From contig CALLAV010000047.1 in NCBI GenBank assembly GCA_938001995.1, forward strand, positions 1-5,877: a stretch of DNA of 5,877 bases, given 5' to 3'. A program made the position numbers and the translations under genes. The notes under the pieces were generated by a model that saw nothing but the letters and a program-made list of their open reading frames with translations, had not been told where the DNA came from and ran no database searches. Of this stretch, positions 1-5,118 are shown piece by piece. How positions within the stretch are numbered: position 1 is the first letter of the stretch; every line of letters starts with the position of its first letter. This DNA comes from an uncultured Amylibacter sp. (lineage in GTDB: Bacteria; Pseudomonadota; Alphaproteobacteria; Rhodobacterales; Rhodobacteraceae).

Positions 1-390
1 CACACCGCCGACAAATCCCAAACCCTTGAGGAAATGCTCACCCTTTTCCCTCGATTGCGCGACCGCCTCAAACAACAAGCTGACACGCTGTCAGGGGGCG
101 AACAGCAAATGCTCGCCATGGCCCGCGCCCTTGCGATCAAACCAAAGGTTCTGCTTCTTGACGAACCGACCGAGGGTCTGCAGCCCTCCATGATCGACCT
201 CATCCGCGATGTGGTTCTAAAGATGAAAGCGCAAAACCTCGCCGTGATCCTTGTGGAACAGCGCGTCGATGCTGTCCTAAATATCGCTGACCAAGTTGTA
301 TTCGTCGAAAATGGCCGTAGTCTGGAAACAACCGACACCGCTGCCCTGCGGGCCGAACCTGAAAAACTGCACCGCTATTTAGGAGTGTAA
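1..390 (+). CDS. livF: LivF-type ABC transporter ATP-binding protein, 5'-truncated (C-terminal part)
   Basis: This is the C-terminal 129 residues of a cytoplasmic ATPase that would power import by a branched-chain amino acid/amide-type (HAAT) ABC transporter. The frame is open from the first base, so the start and Walker A lie upstream of the window. Visible in the fragment are the ABC signature LSGGEQQ (residues 30-36), Walker B VLLLDEP (50-56), the D-loop region EGLQPSMI, and VILVEQR, where Gln87 occupies the usual H-loop His position, as is common in LivF proteins. The EGLQP form recalls UrtE/amide-importer subunits rather than classical LivF, but this does not fix the substrate. LivF is often the last gene of a LivKHMGF-type set, so the permeases, LivG and binding protein are probably upstream. 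The following genes start within a few bases of each other, suggesting that the importer serves the catabolic enzymes downstream. The family call is strong; the substrate is unknown. Confidence -1.
   Translation, partial: HTADKSQTLEEMLTLFPRLRDRLKQQADTLSGGEQQMLAMARALAIKPKVLLLDEPTEGLQPSMIDLIRDVVLKMKAQNLAVILVEQRVDAVLNIADQVVFVENGRSLETTDTAALRAEPEKLHRYLGV
381..385 (+). promoter_or_regulatory. Shine-Dalgarno site for the exported-protein gene
   Basis: AGGAG lies six bases before the ATG at 392, inside the last codons of the ABC ATPase gene. It supports this start and indicates that the two genes are translated from one mRNA. Confidence -1.
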
Positions 391-391
391 G

Positions 392-976
392 ATGCTCGCA
401 AAAGCCACCTTAACCGCGTTCACCGTCCTGCTTATGGGCGCGTCCCTTGCTGGTTTTGCACAAACCGCCGCGCAGACAGTTGCAGCGAATGCAGAACCCG
501 AGCCAAAGCCGAAACAACCCCCACGCGTTGTTTTTGAGATCCCAGAGGAAACGCTGAACGACACACGTCCTGTAATCGAACGCCCGAACATGTATGACCC
601 GAGCCCAGAACAAATCCGCGACCAAGCCTTGCTGGATGCCATCAAGGAAAAAACCCGCCAAGGGGATGAGTTTCTTGCTGCGGAAAACGAAGATGTGGCC
701 CTATCAATGTACCGTGAAGCGCTTGATTTAATGGAAAATTCCTTGCTCGATATCAACAGCTACGAGGTCCGTTTTGGCATCGCAATGGTCGCGCCCGCCA
801 TCACCCAAATCTACGAAAACCGCGCGGACGACCGCGCTGTGCCAGCCCGTGAACGACTAGAAACGTGGAACAGTTGCGGGCTTATGGCGTCCACCAGCAC
901 GCCAAAATCCAACTTCAATCCCGAAAAATGCGGCGACAGCCTTACGTTCGAATTGTTCCGCGCCGCAGGAGGATAA
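392..976 (+). CDS. Predicted exported protein of unknown function (194 aa)
   Basis: I do not recognise a family. The start at 392 follows a good AGGAG site and comes one base after the stop of the ABC ATPase gene. Residues 1-23 form a typical Sec signal peptide: Lys4, a hydrophobic core, and a likely cleavage after Gly-Phe-Ala (21-23). Residues about 33-45 are a Pro/Lys/Glu-rich linker. Residues about 72-118 are predicted mostly helical, and the stretch around 88-118 (GDEFLAAENEDVALSMYREA) resembles one tetratricopeptide-like helical hairpin. The C-terminal region holds two cysteines, Cys162 and Cys180, which could form a disulfide in the periplasm. No lipobox Cys is seen near the signal peptide. 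At 194 residues it is far too short for a LivK-type binding protein. Its position between importer and enzyme genes suggests an accessory periplasmic role in the same pathway, but that is inference only. Confidence -1.
   Translation: MLAKATLTAFTVLLMGASLAGFAQTAAQTVAANAEPEPKPKQPPRVVFEIPEETLNDTRPVIERPNMYDPSPEQIRDQALLDAIKEKTRQGDEFLAAENEDVALSMYREALDLMENSLLDINSYEVRFGIAMVAPAITQIYENRADDRAVPARERLETWNSCGLMASTSTPKSNFNPEKCGDSLTFELFRAAGG
967..972 (+). promoter_or_regulatory. Shine-Dalgarno site fixing the enamidase start
   Basis: AGGAGG, a full match to the anti-SD core, sits six bases before the ATG at 979. It decides in favour of that start over the in-frame ATG at 865, which would add 38 residues with no resemblance to the family and overlap the upstream gene by more than 100 bases. 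Confidence -1.
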
Positions 977-978
977 CC

Positions 979-2142
979 ATGTCAAAAACCGTTATCAAAA
1001 ATATCGGCCTCATGCTGACAGGTCAGATCGAGTCGCCTATTGCGGATGCGGATTGCATCATTTGCGTTGATGGAAAAATCAGCGAGGTCGGCTATGGCAA
1101 GGACATGGATATCGATCAAGCTGACACTATGATCGACGCAAACGGCGTGACCTGTGCACCGGGTTTGATCGACAGTCACATCCACCCTGTCGTGGGCGAT
1201 TACACACCACGCCAGCAACAACTCGGCTGGATCGACAGCACACTCAACGGCGGTGTCACGACGCTGATTTCCGCAGGCGAAGTCCACATGCCAGGCCGCC
1301 CCAAAGATATTGTCGGCCTCAAGGCTATGGCGATCGCCGCACAACGTTGGTACGAAAATTTCCGCCCCTCAGGGATGAAAGTCCACGCAGGCGCGCCCGT
1401 GATTGAACACGGCATGGTCGAACAAGATTTCAAAGACCTCGCAGACGCGGGTGTGAAACTGCTTGGCGAAGTTGGCCTTGGCACGGTGAAGGACGGTAAA
1501 ACCGCCCAAGAAATGGTCGGTTGGGCCCGCAAATACGGCATCCAATCCACCATCCACACAGGCGGCCCGTCTATTCCGGGCTCCGGTCTGATAGATGCGG
1601 ATATGGTGCTGGAAACGGGCACAGATGTGGTGGGTCATATAAACGGAGGGCACTCCGCGCTGCCTGATGATCAAATCGTCTGCCTATGCGAAAATTGCAC
1701 CGCCGCGCTTGAAATCGTACACAACGGAAATGAGCGCGCCGCACTTCTGACTCTGAACACGGCGCGCGAGTTGGGAAAACTCGATCAAGTCATTCTTGGC
1801 ACCGACGGCCCAGCAGGCTCTGGCGTGCAACCCCTTGGCATCCTACGCATGGTCGCCATGCTGTCCTCGCTCGGCAATGTGGCCGCCGAAACGGCTTTCT
1901 GTTTTGCCAACGGCAACACAGGACGGCGGCGCGAGCTGGACACAGGCCTGATCGAAATCGGCAAAGCCGCCGATTTCGTACTGATGGATCAGGCGCAACA
2001 TGCGCCCGGCAAAAACATCCTCGAATCCATCCAACTTGGCAATTTGCCGGGCGTCGGTATGACCATCATCGACGGTGTGGTCACCAGCCAACGCTCACGC
2101 AACACGCCCCCCGCCAATCGCATACCCGAGGTAATCGAATGA
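979..2142 (+). CDS. ena: Enamidase-like binuclear-metal amidohydrolase
   Basis: This 387-residue cytoplasmic hydrolase belongs to the amidohydrolase superfamily and closely resembles, from memory, enamidase of Eubacterium barkeri, which opens the ring of 6-oxo-1,4,5,6-tetrahydronicotinate and releases ammonia to give 2-formylglutarate. Shared features are near-equal length, the N-terminal MSKTVIKNIG, GGVTTLISAG (91-100), PGRPKD (105-110), GEVGLGT (163-169), HTGG (193-196), HINGG (220-224), PLGILR (285-290) and C-terminal SRNTPPA. Predicted metal ligands are His67 and His69 (HIH), Glu164 as the bridging carboxylate in place of the carbamylated Lys of many relatives, His193, His220 and Asp276 (GTDGP). 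The gene starts three bases after the preceding stop and overlaps the next gene by ATGA, so it is part of the operon. A cluster CxCxxC (Cys235, Cys237, Cys240) is unusual. Membership of the enamidase subfamily is well supported; the exact substrate may be another cyclic enamide or lactam, because no nicotinate dehydrogenase or reductase gene is visible here. Confidence -1.
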   Translation: MSKTVIKNIGLMLTGQIESPIADADCIICVDGKISEVGYGKDMDIDQADTMIDANGVTCAPGLIDSHIHPVVGDYTPRQQQLGWIDSTLNGGVTTLISAGEVHMPGRPKDIVGLKAMAIAAQRWYENFRPSGMKVHAGAPVIEHGMVEQDFKDLADAGVKLLGEVGLGTVKDGKTAQEMVGWARKYGIQSTIHTGGPSIPGSGLIDADMVLETGTDVVGHINGGHSALPDDQIVCLCENCTAALEIVHNGNERAALLTLNTARELGKLDQVILGTDGPAGSGVQPLGILRMVAMLSSLGNVAAETAFCFANGNTGRRRELDTGLIEIGKAADFVLMDQAQHAPGKNILESIQLGNLPGVGMTIIDGVVTSQRSRNTPPANRIPEVIE

Positions 2143-2564
2143 CCGAGACACCAACCCGTACAGGCAAATGTTATTGCGGCGCGCTCGCCTACTCATCCGC
2201 AGGCAAGTCCCAATTCAAGGCCCAATGCCATTGCCGCGAATGCCAATACATGTCTGGTGGTGGCCCGAACTTTTTTATGTTTGTTCCTGCCGAGGGGTTT
2301 TCGTATTCCAAAGGCACACCAAAAACCTTTACCCGACCCGATCTAGAAACACCCGTTACACGAGAGTTTTGTGAAAACTGCGGCACCCATATCCTGACCC
2401 GTCGCCCCGGCCTTGATCAACTGATCCTGAAGGTCGGAACTTTGGATGACGCAACCGAATATGCTCCTACGGTTGCGATCCATACGTTGGACCAAAAACC
2501 GTTTCACACTATCGCCAAGGGCATCCCAACCTTCGACCGTTTGCCCCCAAGACCGAAAAAATAG
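2139..2564 (+). CDS. GFA-family (CENP-V/GFA domain) zinc-binding protein
   Basis: A 141-residue soluble protein of the GFA family, named after the proposed glutathione-dependent formaldehyde-activating enzyme Gfa. The zinc-binding pattern is complete: CxCG at Cys11/Cys13, CxCxxC at Cys30/Cys32/Cys35, and CENCGTH at Cys78/Cys81. The length is typical of single-domain members. Its ATG overlaps the TGA of the enamidase gene (ATGA), with GAGG seven bases upstream, so it is translationally coupled to that enzyme. Most family members have no proven reaction, and the formaldehyde-glutathione role has been questioned. Because enamidase makes an aldehyde acid, a role in aldehyde or thiohemiacetal handling is attractive here, but it rests only on context. 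The family call is secure; the function is open. Confidence -1.
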   Translation: MTETPTRTGKCYCGALAYSSAGKSQFKAQCHCRECQYMSGGGPNFFMFVPAEGFSYSKGTPKTFTRPDLETPVTREFCENCGTHILTRRPGLDQLILKVGTLDDATEYAPTVAIHTLDQKPFHTIAKGIPTFDRLPPRPKK

Positions 2565-2567
2565 AAC

Positions 2568-3194
2568 ATGGCAAACGCAAACACTCCAAAACGCGCCCTG
2601 ATCGAAGGCCGCGCTGCCCTTATTGTCATCGACATCCAAGCCTCAACCTTTATCGACAATTCCGAAGTGCGCAGCATCGACAATATGCCAGGCTACAAAG
2701 ACCGCATGCTTGAGGCCCGAAAAGCAATCGACGCGGCGCGTACAGCCGATATTCCTGTTGTGTTTATCCAAGAAGTCCACCGCCCCGATCTGGTCGATTT
2801 TGGTCGGGAACTTGACGGGGATGAAGATATCCACTGCCTAGAGGACAACCCGAAAACAGACATTGCAGTGAAGGAAATGGATTTCCGCCCCACCGACTAT
2901 CTTATCCGCAAGCGACGGTATTCGGCCTTTTTCGGTACGGATTTTGAAATACTTCTCAAGGGGTTAAAAGCAGAAACCTTGATCCTAGTGGGTGGGCTTA
3001 CCGATGTTTGCGTCCATTATACTTTCGTTGATGCGCATCAATCCGATTACTTTTGTCGCGTGATCGAAGACTGCGTTGCCGGGTCATCCGTTGACGCGCA
3101 CAACGCATCGCTCAAGGCAATGGAGTACCTGCAAACAGGGGCCATTCAATCGCTTGATACCGTGATTGCAGCGATGAACGATTACGCAGCCTGA
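2568..3194 (+). CDS. Cysteine hydrolase, isochorismatase / N-carbamoylsarcosine amidase superfamily
   Basis: A 208-residue cytoplasmic hydrolase expected to cleave a linear amide, carbamoyl or ureido C-N bond through a cysteine thiol. The catalytic triad is visible: Asp22 in VIDIQ, Lys115 in LIRKRRYSAF, and nucleophile Cys148 in GGLTDVCVHYT, preceded by the usual non-proline cis-peptide region. With Cys present it should be an amidase-type hydrolase and not a true isochorismatase, which lacks this Cys. Length and the RYSAFFGTD block fit the amidase-like branch that contains N-carbamoylsarcosine amidase, biuret hydrolase, maleamate amidohydrolase and nicotinamidase; I cannot choose among these. 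The gene begins three bases after the GFA stop without a clear Shine-Dalgarno site, so it is probably translated by coupling. As last gene of the operon it may act on a product downstream of the enamidase-like enzyme. Its 3' end overlaps the convergent SGNH gene by 13 bases. Confidence -1.
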   Translation: MANANTPKRALIEGRAALIVIDIQASTFIDNSEVRSIDNMPGYKDRMLEARKAIDAARTADIPVVFIQEVHRPDLVDFGRELDGDEDIHCLEDNPKTDIAVKEMDFRPTDYLIRKRRYSAFFGTDFEILLKGLKAETLILVGGLTDVCVHYTFVDAHQSDYFCRVIEDCVAGSSVDAHNASLKAMEYLQTGAIQSLDTVIAAMNDYAA

Positions 3195-3883
3195 GCCGCC
3201 TCTTTTTTGCGCTCTATCACTTTATGATCCACCAAAGCTTTGATCGCCCGTTCCCCGTACTCAGCCCGTCCGTGAATGCCGTCTTCGCGCAACCAAGAGC
3301 GATCAAGCGGCTTGACCAGGTCTTTTGTGATCATTGTGCTTGGATCAAACACATCCGCGCCCAAATCCATCATGCGATCCGAAATCAGTTCGACAAATTG
3401 CAACCGATTGGTGTCGCGATCTGCGCGGGGTGGTACAACCATTGTCAGGCTGGAAACCTCTGCCATATCCTTGATAATACGAAAGTTATTGCCGTTGGTC
3501 GCTTCGACATACTGCTCTGTGAATGCGCGGGACAGCACTGTTCCTTGCTCTGCACGCCTGCCCCCGTCTTTAGCGATAATCTCATGCCCAACCCCAGAGA
3601 CCGCAGACATCAGCATGCCCAGATTGAACCCAAAAGAAGCCACCACAGGCAAGCCAGCGTCGAAGATATTGTCATGACCTAAGGCCTGTTTTACCGCCGT
3701 TAGCTTCTTGCGGGGCGGCCCGGGCTGCGCGGTTAATCCGCGATTTGGTTCAAAGCTGTACTTTCCCTCGTACCATGCACCGCCGCTAGATCGGATATGA
3801 TGAAAACCGATCCCCAAACGTTCGCATCCCCATGCCAAACAATCCGTGTGACTGTCACCAATAATTAGAACTTCAGCTTGCAT
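3182..3883 (-). CDS. Small SGNH/GDSL-hydrolase-like protein (233 aa)
   Basis: No precise family is recognised, but the SGNH hydrolase blocks can be picked out: VLIIGDSHT at the N-terminus (candidate nucleophile Ser11), Gly34/Gly35 as block II, G-F-N at 85-87 as a block III candidate, and DGIH (Asp201-x-x-His204) as block V. Such proteins are esterases, acyltransferases or deacylases acting on lipids or glycans; the substrate is not readable. No signal peptide is evident, so a cytoplasmic location is likely. The start at 3883 is chosen because GGAGG lies six bases upstream and because the beta strand leading to GDSHT then begins directly after Met. An in-frame ATG at 3934 would add 17 basic residues and lengthen the overlap with the upstream gene. 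The start lies 11 bases inside the GSCFA gene, so co-translation with it is likely. The protein ends in a Lys/Glu/Ala-rich tail. Confidence -1.
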   Translation of the reverse strand: MQAEVLIIGDSHTDCLAWGCERLGIGFHHIRSSGGAWYEGKYSFEPNRGLTAQPGPPRKKLTAVKQALGHDNIFDAGLPVVASFGFNLGMLMSAVSGVGHEIIAKDGGRRAEQGTVLSRAFTEQYVEATNGNNFRIIKDMAEVSSLTMVVPPRADRDTNRLQFVELISDRMMDLGADVFDPSTMITKDLVKPLDRSWLREDGIHGRAEYGERAIKALVDHKVIERKKEAAQAA

Positions 3884-4949
3884 TTGACGCCTCCAATCCC
3901 ATCTCTTCACAGGCCAATTCTTCGGCCTCTTCACGCTTTATCATCTCATCGATATGGGCGTGGATGGCCTCGATCTGTTCATCGACTTCTTCACCCAAAT
4001 TAAGCCCCTTAAAGAAGTATTCCATTGCCAGATCCACCCCTTCGCGCGCCACAGCACGCATGTTGTCATCGTAAAACAACCCGCGGGATGGTGCAGAAGA
4101 GATCAGCTCGTAGGAGGGGAAATAATCCACATTATCATGAGCTTGCGCCATGTCACCCGCCACGCTACGCAAGACCGATTTGGAATAACTGTTCGCGCTC
4201 AAAACATGGTTTTCGGACATCGTCGCAGTCATTGCTACGGGGGATACCGTCAGCAACACTTTGATGTCCGGATTCATCTGCCTGAGGATTTTTACCGCCG
4301 CTTCAAGGTCCTCTTTCACCTCTGGATAGGTGTAGTTTTTGAAGACGTGATTTTGCGCATCAAACACTCCCCGCGTTGTTCCTGGACACATGGGGTACAC
4401 TTGACCTGACGCCGCATTTTCCCAGCCTTCGGTCATCCCAAGCGTAAAAATAAATACGTTTGAGGCGCGAATAGACTGCCCGAATGCGCGCGCAGTGCTG
4501 GCGCGACTGGCAAGTGTTTCTGCCTGACTGCCAAAGCCATCCGGTTCAATCGAGGGACGCAGGCTGTCATAAAACCGCCCATCTTGTTCCCAGGTTTCGA
4601 TGATATCACATTGCGTTGGATCGTTGGCCAAAACCAACCAAACCAACAATTGCCGCACCGTATAGATGTTGCCCGTGCGGGACGAAAAAACACTGTAATT
4701 ATAAGCCTTTGCCAAGGCTTCGGGCGTTCGTAAAGGGGCCTCTTCGGCATTCACCCAGCCAAGTTTACGTTCCTTTAACGCACGGCTGATGTGTTGTGCA
4801 AAGCACGAACCATACGTGCTAAATTGAGCGCTTTCGGGTAATTCCCATTTTGAACTCCAAAAACTCTCGTACTCAGTCACATTTCTTTGGGATACGCCCG
4901 TCCGCCAAAACTTGTGCGCAGCCAACTGCGCATAGGGGGTCGGTGTCAT
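3873..4949 (-). CDS. GSCFA-domain protein
   Basis: A 358-residue protein with the signature that names the GSCFA family: GSCFA at residues 47-51, following a short strand FSTY. Other family-like blocks are TLGMTEGW (169-176), LLTVSPV (232-238), SANSYSKSVLR (251-261) and VDYFPSYELI (274-283). The fold is thought to be related to SGNH hydrolases; in that comparison Cys49 takes the place of the nucleophilic serine. Near the C-terminal end of the domain, where SGNH proteins carry D-x-x-H, this protein has DDNMRAV (294-300) with no His. Residues about 319-358 form a strongly acidic, helical, possibly coiled-coil tail. No signal peptide is seen. GAGG lies five bases before the ATG. Family function is not established; members are often seen near polysaccharide genes, but none is visible here. 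The following SGNH gene overlaps it, suggesting a functional pair. Family call is confident, reaction unknown. Confidence -1.
   Translation of the reverse strand: MTPTPYAQLAAHKFWRTGVSQRNVTEYESFWSSKWELPESAQFSTYGSCFAQHISRALKERKLGWVNAEEAPLRTPEALAKAYNYSVFSSRTGNIYTVRQLLVWLVLANDPTQCDIIETWEQDGRFYDSLRPSIEPDGFGSQAETLASRASTARAFGQSIRASNVFIFTLGMTEGWENAASGQVYPMCPGTTRGVFDAQNHVFKNYTYPEVKEDLEAAVKILRQMNPDIKVLLTVSPVAMTATMSENHVLSANSYSKSVLRSVAGDMAQAHDNVDYFPSYELISSAPSRGLFYDDNMRAVAREGVDLAMEYFFKGLNLGEEVDEQIEAIHAHIDEMIKREEAEELACEEMGLEASNAS
3890..3894 (-). promoter_or_regulatory. Shine-Dalgarno site fixing the SGNH protein start
   Basis: On the minus strand GGAGG is followed after six bases by the ATG at 3883. It lies inside the last codons of the GSCFA gene and argues for the shorter of the two possible starts. 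Confidence -1.
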
Positions 4950-4964
4950 TTCTGCCTCGTCTTG

Positions 4965-4992
4965 ATGGTCTCTGTTTTAAAAGTCGGACCAT
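4965..4992. promoter_or_regulatory. Inverted repeat ATGGTC-N16-GACCAT in the GSCFA leader
   Basis: Perfect six-base arms at 4965-4970 and 4987-4992 enclose an AT-rich centre that includes TTTTAAAA. On the plus strand the right arm runs into a T tract (4992-4997), giving a weak terminator-like shape with no plus-strand gene before it. On the minus strand it lies between any promoter and the GSCFA start, so an operator or leader hairpin is equally possible. Confidence -1.
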
Positions 4993-5013
4993 TTTTTGTA
5001 TTTTCCTCGTTTT

Positions 5014-5048
5014 GAGGACGAGACCACAATGAAAGACGTCTCGTTTTC
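5014..5048 (+). promoter_or_regulatory. Imperfect hairpin in the desaturase-GSCFA spacer
   Basis: GAGGACGAGAC (5014-5024) can pair with GTCTCGTTTTC (5038-5048) over eleven positions including two G-U pairs, around a 13-base loop. The stem is continuous only for plus-strand RNA; on the minus strand the two wobble pairs become mismatches, leaving a seven-base core. No T tract follows, so it is not a standard terminator. The function is unknown. Confidence -1.
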
Positions 5049-5118
5049 AAACAACTGTTCTGGAAATAGAAATCCGCCAACGTTGCATGAAAGACTCACC
5101 ACTCAACCCATACTGCCC

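Larger units (their letters stand above)
4955..5048. repeat. Three copies of a ten-base repeat, consensus YCTCGTYTTS
   Basis: On the plus strand the copies are CCTCGTCTTG (4955-4964), CCTCGTTTTG (5005-5014) and TCTCGTTTTC (5039-5048), all in the same orientation, with start-to-start spacings of 50 and 34 bases. The first copy contains the Shine-Dalgarno site of the GSCFA gene on the other strand. They could be protein-binding sites in the leader, or chance in a short AT-rich spacer. Confidence -1.
4950..5118. other. Intergenic spacer upstream of the GSCFA gene
   Basis: This 169-base spacer separates the stop of the desaturase gene from the start of the GSCFA gene; both read on the minus strand. 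It is more AT-rich than the flanking genes, especially at 4974-5015. No convincing terminator for the desaturase gene and no strong -35/-10 pair could be picked out on the minus strand. It contains the Shine-Dalgarno GAGG (4955-4958, minus) of the GSCFA gene, three copies of a ten-base repeat and two inverted repeats, listed separately. A promoter for the GSCFA/SGNH unit is likely to lie here, but this is inference. Confidence -1.

Noticed and set aside
379..756. Minus-strand open frame of 125 codons opposite the exported-protein gene
   Set aside because: It is antisense to a gene with signal peptide and ribosome site, is Ser-rich and low in complexity, and shows no family features.
865..978. 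Upstream in-frame ATG that would extend the enamidase-like protein by 38 residues
   Set aside because: The extension is Arg/Gln-rich, overlaps the upstream gene almost fully, and the AGGAGG site and family-like MSKTVIKN start both point to 979.
982..1674. Three minus-strand open frames opposite the enamidase-like gene
   Set aside because: They are mirror frames of a well-supported coding region and have no recognisable domain or ribosome site.
3224..3682. Two plus-strand open frames opposite the SGNH gene
   Set aside because: The composition is shadow-like and the minus-strand gene has the SGNH blocks and a good Shine-Dalgarno site.
3884..3934. Longer start for the SGNH protein at 3934
   Set aside because: It would add a basic 17-residue segment and a longer overlap, while GGAGG six bases before 3883 supports the shorter form.
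3954..4409. Plus-strand open frame of 151 codons opposite the GSCFA gene
   Set aside because: It is antisense to a clear GSCFA-family gene and has no domain of its own.
4985..5055. Possible minus-strand sigma-70 promoters (for example TACAAA as -10, or TTGTTT with CATTGT at 17-base spacing)
   Set aside because: Each candidate matches only three or four of six positions in one or both hexamers, which is no better than expected in AT-rich sequence.
5029..5095. Nine-base direct repeat ATGAAAGAC at 5029-5037 and 5087-5095
   Set aside because: Only two copies, no symmetry and no further matching bases around them; chance is a sufficient explanation.
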